A stretch of DNA of 64,000 nucleotides, taken from the NCBI GenBank assembly GCA_965228625.1, contig OZ245829.1:1674001-1738000 (forward strand), written 5' to 3'. A program made the position numbers and the translations under genes. Under the pieces are notes generated by a model. The model worked only from the letters and a program-made list of their open reading frames with translations. It ran no database searches and was not told the DNA's origin. The DNA is from UBA2767 sp965228625. Lineage in GTDB: Bacteria; Pseudomonadota; Alphaproteobacteria; Rhizobiales; Methyloligellaceae. Shown here one piece after another: positions 1 through 8,248 of the stretch (positions within the stretch are counted from its first letter, which is position 1; every line of letters begins with the position of its first letter).

Positions 1-795
1 GTATTCCCTGCCCTGGACAATCTCCCAGAAGCTCTTCGGCCGCTCTTCCGTGAAGGTAAAGCGCACAATGGACTTGATGTGTTTGAATCCGTACTTCCAG
101 GGGACGGCAAGGCGCAGCGGCGCACCGAACTGCTTGGCCATCGGTTTTCCATACGCCCCGGTGACCATGAACGCGAGTTCGTTGGTCGCTTCCTCGATCG
201 TCAGCCCTTCAACATACGGCCACGGATACCAGGAGGCCCGCTGTCCCCGGGCAATTTCCGGATTCTTGAACGTCTCCATGCGCACATATTTGGCCTTCGC
301 GAGCGGCTTCGCCAGATCAACCAGGTCTTTCATCGGAAAACCCGACCAGGGAACCGTCATGGACCACGCCTCGACGCACCGGAGACGGTACAACCGTTCC
401 TCGAGCGTCATCTTGCGGACCAGATCGTCGATACTGATCTTGAACGGTTTTTCCACGTCACCGTCGATTGCGACTTCCCATGGGCGGATCGGCAAGGCCT
501 GCGCCGCTTCATGTATCTTCTTGTGCGATCCGAACTCGTAGAAATTGTTGTATTTGGAAGCGACGCTTTCCGGTGTGAGCTGACGCGATATCTTGTATTT
601 GGCGTTGCGCTTCGCCGGATAGAGATCAGCGGTCGGATCGGCGTCTTGCGCCGCCGCGAAGGCCGCGCCGGGCAGCGCACCGATCGCTGCAATCGAACCG
701 CTTGCGGCAAGGAACGCCCGACGGTTGAGGAACACGTCTTCAGGAGTGGCAAGTCGGTCCGGGAGCTCCCAGCCCTTCGGTATTCTGATTTGCAT
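1..795 (-). CDS. msrP: Protein-methionine-sulfoxide reductase catalytic subunit MsrP (3' end outside window)
   Basis: Molybdopterin-dependent periplasmic enzyme that reduces methionine sulfoxide in oxidised envelope proteins, normally with electrons from the membrane haem protein MsrQ. The visible 265 residues begin with a twin-arginine export signal (NRRAFL at about residues 24-29, then an Ala-rich hydrophobic stretch). They carry the family RLRCVEAWSM segment, whose Cys (about residue 140) is the molybdenum ligand, and the AKQFGAPLRL and WKYGFKHIKS segments. The start at 795 has GGGAGAG just upstream. The family is usually about 310-330 residues, so roughly 50 C-terminal residues and any msrQ lie beyond the left edge. 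Family assignment is strong; the partner is inferred. Confidence 0.93.
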   Translation of the reverse strand, partial: MQIRIPKGWELPDRLATPEDVFLNRRAFLAASGSIAAIGALPGAAFAAAQDADPTADLYPAKRNAKYKISRQLTPESVASKYNNFYEFGSHKKIHEAAQALPIRPWEVAIDGDVEKPFKISIDDLVRKMTLEERLYRLRCVEAWSMTVPWSGFPMKDLVDLAKPLAKAKYVRMETFKNPEIARGQRASWYPWPYVEGLTIEEATNELAFMVTGAYGKPMAKQFGAPLRLAVPWKYGFKHIKSIVRFTFTEERPKSFWEIVQGREY

Positions 796-1332
796 GCTTC
801 TCTCCCTTGACGCACCGGTAGTGTTACGGCTGGGCACTCGGGCCGGCAAGTCACGTGTGTGAGAGATGATCGTCACCAAGCCGAACTACTCTGGGGTGCG
901 CCAACAAACCCTTCAATTACATACGCTCGACACCCGTTCCCGGATGCGCGCGGCCCGGTCCGCACCCCCGCATTGAGCGTCGCGAAAAAACAAGCATGAA
1001 CGTTAAGGCCCTCCGTCAGACGTTGTCATGTATGCGGGCCGCCGGGCGCAGACTTGTCCATGAAAGGAAAAAAGCTGTGGGCACGGGTGCGTAATCGCGG
1101 CGCCGGAGTTGCGGAGCTGCAACATAAAGTCTTGAACTGAATTCAAGACTTTATGGCAAAAGACTGGCCTTTGAGCACAACACATCTCGAAATTGGCTAA
1201 ATCCGGTCTTATTCCTGCACCAATTGCCCCAGTGTCGGCTAAAACTCGGCAAATTGCTCGGCTAACTTCGGTTACGGGCACTACACAACTCGCTGGGGGG
1301 CGAGTGGTTGCACTTGCGTCAGGGAGGGAACG
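796..1332. other. Gene-free divergent intergenic region
   Basis: About 540 bases between the divergent msrP and the TAXI binding-protein gene. No open frame here has a convincing ribosome site or protein-like composition. It holds a perfect long inverted repeat (listed separately) and presumably the promoters of both flanking genes, but no unambiguous -35/-10 pair could be chosen by eye. Confidence 0.6.
1123..1155. repeat. Perfect 14-bp inverted repeat, 5-nt loop
   Basis: CATAAAGTCTTGAA (1123-1136) is followed by CTGAA and then its exact reverse complement (1142-1155). The stem is AT-rich and there is no T-run after it on either strand, so it is not a standard intrinsic terminator. It lies about 180 bp upstream of the TAXI gene and 330 bp upstream of msrP. 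An operator for a dimeric regulator or a structured 5' leader are both possible. Confidence 0.8.
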
Positions 1333-2454
1333 ATGACGCGTCTGCTCAAGGCCGTTGGTCTCGCCGTGCTGATCGCGGCGGCGTCTGCGCTCGATACAGC
1401 GCAGGCCCAGACGGCTGCCGGAGCCTCGCAGGAATCGCACGCTGACACGATTGCCCGTGTCAACGGCGGTCGCGTCGGGATCATTTCCGGCGGCATCGAC
1501 GGCACGTATCTCCGCCTGGCGACCGATCTGTCCTCCGTGCTCGATGATGGCGATCGCATTCGCGTGTTGCCGATCATGGGCAAGGGGTCGGTCCAGAACG
1601 TCTCGGACATACTGTACCTGAAGGGCATCGACATCGGCATCGTGCAGTCGGACGTGCTCAATCTCATGAAGCGCAGCGGAGCGCATCGCGATATCGAGAC
1701 CCGCATCCACTACATCACCAAGCTGCACAACGAGGAATTTCATCTCATTTCCGCGAGCGGCTTTTCGGACATCAAGCAGCTTGCCAGGCGGAAGGTGAAC
1801 TTCGGCGTCAAAGGCAGCGGCACCGCGATGACCGCAGCCGCCGTGTTCGAAAGTCTCGGCGTGAAGGTTGAGGCCGTTCACTACGATCAGGCCCTTGCGC
1901 TCGAGAAGGTCAGGAAGGGCGAAGTCGCTGCGACCGTCTACGTGGCCGGGAAGCCGGCGCCCGCCATATCCGAGCTCAAGCGAAGGGTGGGCTTCCGGCT
2001 TCTGCCTATTCCGTTAACGGAAGAACTGCAGGAAACCTATCTGCCGGCACGCATCTCGGCGAGCGACTATCCGAACCTGGTCAAGCGCGGGGCGACGGTC
2101 GATACCATCGCGGTCGGCGCCGTGATGGCTGTCTTCAACTGGCAACCGAGCAGCGCGCGCTACCAGCGCGTTGCGAAATTCATCGACGCGTTCTTTTCGA
2201 ACTTCAATGAGCTTCAGCAAGAGCCGCGTCATCGAAAATGGCGTGAAGTCGATCTCGCCGCGAGTCTCCCGGGCTGGACGCGCTTTTCATATGCGGAACA
2301 GTGGTTGGCGGAGAACAAACCCGAGCCTCAGTTGAATACGACCGAGGCGTTCAAGAAATTCGTAGCTGCGCAAGGACCCAATTCAGGCTTTTCGCAGCCT
2401 GAGCTAGAGGCATTATTCAAAAAGTTCGTTCAGTGGCAGCAGATAAGACAATAA
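1333..2454 (+). CDS. TAXI-family TRAP transporter solute-binding protein (orphan)
   Basis: Periplasmic binding protein of the TAXI branch of TRAP transporters. Residues 1-26 form a signal peptide ending ALDTAQAQ. The mature N-terminus GRVGIISGGIDGTYLRLATDLS and the later SVQNVSDILYLKGIDIGIVQSD stretch are typical of the family. The start has GGGAGGGA seven bases upstream. No membrane subunit lies beside it; the only TRAP permease in the window is 41 kb away with its own binding protein. The substrate is unknown. At 373 residues it is slightly longer than typical 320-350-residue members, with an extended C-terminus (about residue 290 on). It could serve a distant permease or act as a sensory binding protein. 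Confidence 0.85.
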   Translation: MTRLLKAVGLAVLIAAASALDTAQAQTAAGASQESHADTIARVNGGRVGIISGGIDGTYLRLATDLSSVLDDGDRIRVLPIMGKGSVQNVSDILYLKGIDIGIVQSDVLNLMKRSGAHRDIETRIHYITKLHNEEFHLISASGFSDIKQLARRKVNFGVKGSGTAMTAAAVFESLGVKVEAVHYDQALALEKVRKGEVAATVYVAGKPAPAISELKRRVGFRLLPIPLTEELQETYLPARISASDYPNLVKRGATVDTIAVGAVMAVFNWQPSSARYQRVAKFIDAFFSNFNELQQEPRHRKWREVDLAASLPGWTRFSYAEQWLAENKPEPQLNTTEAFKKFVAAQGPNSGFSQPELEALFKKFVQWQQIRQ

Positions 2455-2534
2455 ATGGGTCCCCGGACGGCGAACAGCCGCACGGGCCCGGCAATGCCAA
2501 CGGGTCCGGAGTGTATTTAGTACGGAGCAGGAAG

Positions 2535-4391
2535 ATGGCCGGTCAAACAGAGAGGGCGCTGGCGAAAAACGACGACCAGCAAAAACCCACGAAAGCGAAA
2601 AAGAAGCGTTCGGGGGGAACAAAAAAGGCAAGCAGCTCTACGACGCGCAAGAAGTCTTCAACTTCGCGAAGCGCAAAGCAGACCGAGAATGCCGGACTGC
2701 CGATCATGAAGCTGCGGGCCATCGACATCGTCGACGGGAGCTCCGCGAACACCACGGCTCCCGACAAGGCCAAAGATCAGGACAACGAAGAGCCGCAGGT
2801 CATCCATATGCCGCCGCCGACGACGGCTGAAGAGACCGCGGAGGCTGAAGAAGCGAGCCCGCCGGCACCCGGCACGGCTGTAGAAAACGAAGACCACGCC
2901 AACGAAAACCAGGTTTCGGACCCCGAACTTCTGGAATTGCTGGAACAGCTCAGCGTGACGATCGACACGGCGAATACCGTTCTCGATGCCGCCGCAAACG
3001 TTCCCAATGAGACGTCACAGTCGCAATTCCAGATCGAGCCGAACCCTTTGCAGCCGGACAACACAATGCAAATGCAACACCCACAAGGGCCAGATCAGCA
3101 GTTTGACCGGCTCTCCGACCGTCTCAACAGCATACAGCAGGAGAAGGACGACCTTCGTCCGCTGGCGGAACGATTTGCGTCCACGCCGAACGCCGGCAAT
3201 ACCGGCCGCGAGAAGCGCGGCAAATTCGGCCTCGTCGCGAATGCCGCCCTTACGGGCCTGATCGTGGCCGCAGGCGTCGGGTGGCTTGCCTATACGAACC
3301 CCTGGATCTTTGAAGGCAGCGGCGAGACTTCTGCACCCGCGCCGGAACCGGAACAGGTGGCAACCATCCAACCGCAGGAAACCGTGGCTGCGGAGCCGGA
3401 GGCTGCAAAGGACCAAACCCAACTTGGTGATCAGCAAGCCCCCGCGCAGGTTGCAACAACCGAACAGGCACCCCCGCCACAGGCTGATCAAGCTGCGCCT
3501 CCCAAGAGCGAGAGCGCACCGCCGCCACCTTCCGCAGCGGACCCTGCTCCGGCGACGGAAAACACCTCCGTGGCCGCGCTGACGCCTCCGGAAGATGATC
3601 CGGTGCCCATGGAAAGCGCCGAAAAAGCACCGGTGACGCAGCCGGAGAGCGTTACGGTGGAACCGGTCCGCGGAACGGCAGGAGAGAAGATCGCCCTCGA
3701 CATCAAGCTCCCGGCCGATGCGGAAAGCGCGGAAATGTCGATCATGATTCAGAGCGTTCCGAAGCAAACCGAGCTTTCGGCCGGCAAGAATCTCGGCTCC
3801 GGCAACTGGCTTCTGACGACCGGCCAACTGGATGGACTGACCCTGAACACAACGCGCGCATTACAGCCTGGTGATTACCAGGTCGAAGTGATCATGGTGC
3901 GAAGCGACGGCAAGGTCCCCGAGGCGCGCAAGCTTGCCCTTGTCATCGATGCACCGGCCGCACCTACACAGGCGAACGTCCAGTCGGCGCCGGCCCCGGA
4001 GAAACCCGTTGTTGCGCCGAAGGCGGCGGAACCGGCTCCGAAGGCCGCACTCGCAAGGCCGGAGCGCGTTGCACCCACCGAACCCGCTGCGGCGCCTCCG
4101 CCGGCACCGACGGCCACGGCAAACCCCACCCTTCCGCCCCTCACCGCGAAACAGGTCAGCAATATTCTCAAGCGCGGTGATGCGCTGCTGGCGCAGGGAG
4201 ACGTGGCCGGAGCCCGGTTGTTGCTTGGATATGCCGCGACGCGCGGCAACAAGGACGCGATGCTCAAGCTCGGAAACAGCTATGATCCGGAATACCTCGC
4301 CAAGCTCGGCGTCCGCGGCGTCGACCCGGACCCGGCCAAGGCGGCCGAGTGGTACGAGCGCGCGAAACAGGCAACCGCGACCGCACAATAG
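2535..4391 (+). CDS. Pro/Ala-rich single-pass membrane protein with Sel1-like C-terminus
   Basis: A 618-residue protein of unknown function. The N-terminus is very Lys/Ser-rich (residues about 10-50, KAKKKRSGGTKKASS) and then acidic. One transmembrane helix (NAALTGLIVAAGVGWLAY) lies near residue 240, followed by a long Pro/Ala/Glu-rich periplasmic linker. A beta-rich segment sits around residues 375-460. A second Pro/Ala linker leads to a short helical repeat region resembling Sel1/TPR (LKRGDALLAQGDVAGARLLL, then DPAKAAEWYERAKQ). The start at 2535 is chosen for GGAG seven bases upstream; the frame is open upstream to 2433, so a longer N-terminus is possible. It is 80 bp behind the TAXI gene and may be co-transcribed. 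The topology resembles envelope-spanning cell-division or secretion accessory proteins, but this is only inference. Confidence 0.75.
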   Translation: MAGQTERALAKNDDQQKPTKAKKKRSGGTKKASSSTTRKKSSTSRSAKQTENAGLPIMKLRAIDIVDGSSANTTAPDKAKDQDNEEPQVIHMPPPTTAEETAEAEEASPPAPGTAVENEDHANENQVSDPELLELLEQLSVTIDTANTVLDAAANVPNETSQSQFQIEPNPLQPDNTMQMQHPQGPDQQFDRLSDRLNSIQQEKDDLRPLAERFASTPNAGNTGREKRGKFGLVANAALTGLIVAAGVGWLAYTNPWIFEGSGETSAPAPEPEQVATIQPQETVAAEPEAAKDQTQLGDQQAPAQVATTEQAPPPQADQAAPPKSESAPPPPSAADPAPATENTSVAALTPPEDDPVPMESAEKAPVTQPESVTVEPVRGTAGEKIALDIKLPADAESAEMSIMIQSVPKQTELSAGKNLGSGNWLLTTGQLDGLTLNTTRALQPGDYQVEVIMVRSDGKVPEARKLALVIDAPAAPTQANVQSAPAPEKPVVAPKAAEPAPKAALARPERVAPTEPAAAPPPAPTATANPTLPPLTAKQVSNILKRGDALLAQGDVAGARLLLGYAATRGNKDAMLKLGNSYDPEYLAKLGVRGVDPDPAKAAEWYERAKQATATAQ

Positions 4392-4429
4392 CAAAATCGG
4401 CGCGACCGCAGCGCCCGCTCTTCAATAGC

Positions 4430-4457
4430 AAAGGGGCCGGAAATTCCGGCCCCTTTT
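4430..4457. terminator. Bidirectional intrinsic terminator
   Basis: AAAGGGGCCGG (4430-4440), AAATT loop, then CCGGCCCCTTT and a T-run. The same hairpin read from the other strand also ends in T residues. It therefore serves both the membrane-protein gene on the left and the EF-G-like gene on the right, which converge here. Confidence 0.92.
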
Positions 4458-4483
4458 GAGTCGTGAACAGTCGATGCCCGTTG

Positions 4484-6532
4484 TCAGGCGGCCTCGGCAG
4501 AGTGGCTCGCGAGCACCTGCTCGGCAATCTTGCCGGTCAGCTCGGCGAGGTGATCGAAGTTTGCGGTGTAGGTTCCGACACCTGCAGTCGCCGACCGAAG
4601 TTCGATGATCAGGTTCTGCATTTCCGCCTCGGGCATATGCGCCTGGACGAGATCCCAGCCGTCCCATCCCGGACGCGCGTCGAAGCCGAGAATCTGACCG
4701 CGGCGCCCCGTGATGATCTGATTGATACGCGCCGTTGCGTCCGACGGCACCGCGATCTCAACCGCCATAACAGGCTCGAGCAGAACCGGTGCGCATTTCG
4801 GCATGCCTTCGCGCATGGCGAGCGAACCCGCGGTCTTGAACGCCTGATCGGAGGAATCGACGCTGTGATACGAGCCGTCCTTGAGGCAGACAGCCACGTC
4901 CACCACCGGAAAACCGAGCGGCCCGTTCGTCAGATATTCCCTTACGCCGGTCTCGACGGAGGGAATGTACTGCTTGGGCACGACGCCGCCGGTGATGGTG
5001 TCACTGAACTCGAAACCGCCGCCGCGCGGGAGCGGCTTGATGTCCACCACGACGTCACCGAACTGGCCATGACCGCCGGATTGCTTCTTGTGCCGGCCCC
5101 GCACCTCGATCGGTTTCTTGATGGTTTCCTTGTAAGGAACCTGGCGCGGGCGGGTCTGCGCGGCAATGCCATACTTCCGCTTCAGGCGCTCAAGCGCAAC
5201 GCGCAAGTGCATCTCGCCCTGCCCCCACATGACCATCTCACCGAGTTCCTGGCTGTGGACCAGTGCAATGGACGGGTCTTCCTCGACGATCTTGGCAACC
5301 GCCTCGGTCATCTTGACTTCGTCCTTGCGCTCGGCGGCCGCAACTGCGAGCCCCATGACCGGTGAAGGCGCAGCCGGCGTTTCGATCTTCGGAACAGCCC
5401 CTTTTTCCAGGCCCAGGGTCGCGCCGGTCTTCACCGATTCCATCCGGCCAAACGCGACCGTTGAACCGGGACCCGCTTCGCCGCCCTTGACGGGGTCCTG
5501 CCCCATCAGGGTGAAAATGCCGGAAATCCGCTCGTCTCCATCGTCGGTGTAGACGGTGGCCCCGTCCGAGAACGTACCCGTGAGCACCCGCACCAGCGAG
5601 AGCTTGCCGCCATGTTCCGTATGGAAGGTCTTGAGCACCTGCGCGCATGATGGTGCATCGGAAACGCCAAGCCGCTCCGCCGTCTGAACGACACCAGGCG
5701 CCTCGTGCCGCAAGGCCTTGAGCAGGCGCAGAATCCCGTTTCCGTTTTCCGCTGACCCGAGAAGGACTGGGCAAATGTCGCCATCCTGCATTTCCTTGGA
5801 CAGATCATCGAAGACCTTGTCCTGCGGCGGTTCGATATCCTCGAGCAACTGCTCCATCAACTCGTCGTCATAGTCGGCCAGTTGCTCCAGCATGGAGAAG
5901 CGTGCTTCCTTCTGGCGGTCCGTAAGGTCGCCCGGAATGTCGACCACTTCACTCGGTTCATGTTCGCGATAGACAAAGGCACGCTCGAGCGCCAGGTCGA
6001 CGAAACCGGTGACGATTTCGTTTTCCCAGATCGGGATCTGTCGCAGGACAAGCGGTTTGGAACTGGCCGGCTGCAGGATCGGAAGGATGTCGCGGACGCG
6101 CCCCTCGGCCTTGTCGATCTTGTTCAGGAAAAGAAAGTGGGGGATGCCCCGGTCCTCGAGCTGCTTCAGAATGAGCTGCAGCGCCGGGACCTTCTTGTCG
6201 TCCGGTTCGCACACGACGACCGCGGCGTCACAACCGGTCAATGCGGCAGCGGTATCATACTGAAACTCAACGGACCCCGGACAATCGACAAATGTATACG
6301 TGTCACCGAGAAACTCGGTCTGGGCAACGTTCAGCTCGACACTCATATCGTGATCGCGAGCTTCCTGGCTTGCGTCGCCCACAGTGTTGTTGTCAGAAAC
6401 CGTGCCCTGGCGTGTAATGGCCCCCGTGCGAGCGAGAATCGCTTCCAAAAGCGTCGTCTTACCGCTGAGATAGGGACCAACCAGCGCAATACAGCGCGGA
6501 CTGTTGCCTCCTTGCCCCGTGGCGTCTGTCAT
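4484..6532 (-). CDS. EF-G-like translational GTPase (paralogue)
   Basis: 682-residue cytoplasmic GTPase with the full five-domain EF-G layout. The P-loop GPYLSGKT is at residues 19-26, NKID (G4) at 137-140, and EF-G domains II-V follow, including RGRHKKQSGGHGQFGDV and the C-terminal GRRGQILGFD segment. Switch II reads DCPGS (83-87) instead of the DTPGH of canonical EF-G, so the catalytic histidine is replaced by serine. This marks it as the alphaproteobacterial EF-G-like paralogue rather than the housekeeping fusA, which would sit in the str operon with tufA and rpsG. Its cellular role is not established. It ends at the shared terminator at 4430-4457. Confidence 0.88.
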   Translation of the reverse strand: MTDATGQGGNSPRCIALVGPYLSGKTTLLEAILARTGAITRQGTVSDNNTVGDASQEARDHDMSVELNVAQTEFLGDTYTFVDCPGSVEFQYDTAAALTGCDAAVVVCEPDDKKVPALQLILKQLEDRGIPHFLFLNKIDKAEGRVRDILPILQPASSKPLVLRQIPIWENEIVTGFVDLALERAFVYREHEPSEVVDIPGDLTDRQKEARFSMLEQLADYDDELMEQLLEDIEPPQDKVFDDLSKEMQDGDICPVLLGSAENGNGILRLLKALRHEAPGVVQTAERLGVSDAPSCAQVLKTFHTEHGGKLSLVRVLTGTFSDGATVYTDDGDERISGIFTLMGQDPVKGGEAGPGSTVAFGRMESVKTGATLGLEKGAVPKIETPAAPSPVMGLAVAAAERKDEVKMTEAVAKIVEEDPSIALVHSQELGEMVMWGQGEMHLRVALERLKRKYGIAAQTRPRQVPYKETIKKPIEVRGRHKKQSGGHGQFGDVVVDIKPLPRGGGFEFSDTITGGVVPKQYIPSVETGVREYLTNGPLGFPVVDVAVCLKDGSYHSVDSSDQAFKTAGSLAMREGMPKCAPVLLEPVMAVEIAVPSDATARINQIITGRRGQILGFDARPGWDGWDLVQAHMPEAEMQNLIIELRSATAGVGTYTANFDHLAELTGKIAEQVLASHSAEAA

Positions 6533-6666
6533 TTTCTACCTCCCCTCAACAACTTAGCTACTTACTCACGCATCCGCCCTGCGCGCGGAGAACGCCCTGT
6601 TGCTATCGTGTCAAGTGTATGACGTTCTGGCAAGTCTCTGGAGTCCCGGAACGGGACACGCGCCGC

Positions 6667-6906
6667 CTATCGCACAGTTTGACCTGGAGAGAACGCCTCG
6701 AGCGGAAGGAACGTGTACGGACTGACACACGAGGTTTCCCCGCCCGGGCCGACGAGCATGTGGCCCCCGGCCGCCTCGCACCGCTCGACGGGTCCGTCGA
6801 AATGCCTGAATGCGGCAACAAGAGACGCTGTCCCCGCAACAACAATCAGTCCGATCAGGAGCGCGTTTCGAACCGCTGGAAACGCTCCGGGTTTTCCGTG
6901 TTTCAC
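6667..6906 (-). CDS. Small single-pass membrane protein, translationally coupled to VOC gene
   Basis: 79-residue hypothetical protein starting at a GTG that overlaps the stop of the upstream VOC gene (GTGA). The start is therefore set by translational coupling. A transmembrane helix (NALLIGLIVVAGTASLVAAF, about residues 13-32) is followed by a short extracytoplasmic tail with two Cys (VERCEAAGG and TSCVSPYTF) that could form a disulfide. No family is recognised. The four-base overlap and the membrane-anchor layout support a real gene. Confidence 0.6.
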   Translation of the reverse strand: MKHGKPGAFPAVRNALLIGLIVVAGTASLVAAFRHFDGPVERCEAAGGHMLVGPGGETSCVSPYTFLPLEAFSPGQTVR

Positions 6907-7322
6907 GGTGTGTCCTCCGCCCCTGGTCCGAGCGGCTGTCCATAGCTGAACTCGACCACGTAACCGTCCGGGTCCTCGAGCGCGCACAGATAGCCGACCG
7001 GATGGGGAAGCTGCTGCGGTTCCCACAGCAGACACCCCGCAGCACGGCCCTCACGCGCAATCCGGTCCACGTCGTCGCGTACGGCGACGGCGAACCCGTA
7101 ATGGGTCATATCGCCGTCCGTCCGCTCCTGCCCCGTGCCACCCTCGAGCAGGACCAGCACGAACCGGGTCTCGTCACTCTCCTCGGCGAGCCACGCCGCG
7201 GCGTCATTCGGACCTTCCCCGTGCCGCCGCACGACCTGCAGGCCGCAGAACCTCTCGTAGAACGCAATCGATCGGTCAAGATCGCGGACATGCAAGGCGC
7301 AATGGGTAAATGCCGTTTTCAT
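6903..7322 (-). CDS. VOC (glyoxalase/bleomycin-resistance/dioxygenase) superfamily protein
   Basis: 139-residue single-module VOC protein. The first beta-alpha-beta unit is FTHCALHVRDLDRSIAFYERFCGLQVV, and the second half has THYGFAVAVRDDVDRIAREGR and the signature DPDGYVVEFSYGQP. His8 or nearby and the C-terminal Glu in VVEFSY are the likely metal ligands. It resembles lactoylglutathione-lyase-like proteins, but the real substrate cannot be read from the sequence. It forms a two-gene unit with the small membrane protein at 6667. Confidence 0.85.
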   Translation of the reverse strand: MKTAFTHCALHVRDLDRSIAFYERFCGLQVVRRHGEGPNDAAAWLAEESDETRFVLVLLEGGTGQERTDGDMTHYGFAVAVRDDVDRIAREGRAAGCLLWEPQQLPHPVGYLCALEDPDGYVVEFSYGQPLGPGAEDTP

Positions 7323-7357
7323 GAAGAGATGAACCTCTGTTTGCGCCCGCTTCTGCG

Positions 7358-8056
7358 CTACGGCACCTGTTTCTCGACCCCTGAAAACATACCGAGGCCG
7401 AGCCAGTCCTGCAGGCTCGCTCGCAGGGCCTGATCGCCGATCAGCGTGAGCCTTTCTTCGTCGATCGCCTTTGAAAACCTGTCCATACCCATATAGATGG
7501 ACGTCATGGTCCGCAGGTCCGTCTTCACATACAGATCGACGTCAAATCCCGGATCGACCGCACACAGATCCGCCCCGTCCTTCGGATCAACGACAATCCA
7601 CCAGTGCCGCTCGCCGAGGCGGCGCTCGGGATAGATGAACTGGATGACCGTGCGCTTCGCCGGAAGCTCCTCGACATTCAGGTTCCGCCGCATGTCCCAC
7701 ATCAGAAGACCCGCATCGAGGTTCTCGAGCTGCGGTTTCGTTTCGGTCCAGCGATGGCCCCACTCGCCAACGGCCACGATGATGGGCGTCAGCTCCTCGC
7801 CCGCTGCGGTCAGGCGGTACTCCATGACATCGGGTTCGCCGGCAACCGGAGCCCGCTCCACGACGCCCGCCTCCTCCAGTTCCTTCAGACGCTTGGACAG
7901 GAGGGCCGGCGACATGCGCGGGACACCGCGCCTGATATCGTTGAAACGGCTCGAGCCGGCGACCAACTCGCGCAGGACCACCAGCGTCCAACGGGTCCCG
8001 AGGACTTCGGATGCCATCGCGACCGGACAGAACTGGTGATAGCTCCCGTCTGCCAT
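7358..8056 (-). CDS. HxlR-family transcriptional regulator with SCP2-like C-terminal domain
   Basis: 232 residues. The N-terminal ~95 residues form an HxlR-type winged helix (CPVAMASEVLGTRWTLVVLRELVAGSSRFNDIRRGVPRMSPALLSKRLKELEEAGVVER), including the conserved early Cys, which in some family members senses redox or aldehydes. The C-terminal ~130 residues resemble a sterol-carrier-protein-2-like ligand domain (VIQFIYPERRLGERHWWIVV). It is divergent from the methyltransferase at 8249, with a perfect palindrome between them, so it probably controls that gene and itself. Confidence 0.9.
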   Translation of the reverse strand: MADGSYHQFCPVAMASEVLGTRWTLVVLRELVAGSSRFNDIRRGVPRMSPALLSKRLKELEEAGVVERAPVAGEPDVMEYRLTAAGEELTPIIVAVGEWGHRWTETKPQLENLDAGLLMWDMRRNLNVEELPAKRTVIQFIYPERRLGERHWWIVVDPKDGADLCAVDPGFDVDLYVKTDLRTMTSIYMGMDRFSKAIDEERLTLIGDQALRASLQDWLGLGMFSGVEKQVP

Positions 8057-8152
8057 CGCCGTCTCCAGATAACCTCCCGCAAGTGCATCCCTGCACTGCG
8101 GTTCTAACAGCGTAGTTCAGTTTCTGTACCGGGTCGATTCACTTACTGAACT

Positions 8153-8171
8153 GGAATTGAACTTCAATTCC
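8153..8171. promoter_or_regulatory. Palindromic operator candidate for the HxlR regulator
   Basis: GGAATTGAA, one base, then TTCAATTCC: a perfect 9-1-9 palindrome in the divergent region between the HxlR gene and the methyltransferase gene. A second inverted pair, AGTTCAG (8114-8120) and CTGAACT (8146-8152), flanks it. HxlR dimers bind such dyads; the assignment to this regulator is inferred from position. Confidence 0.6.
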
Positions 8172-8248
8172 GAGGCATGCCCCCCACATTGCTTATCGAA
8201 CAGCCAGCCCCTCGAGCGTGCAGGCAACCATTTGAAAGGAACCGAGAC

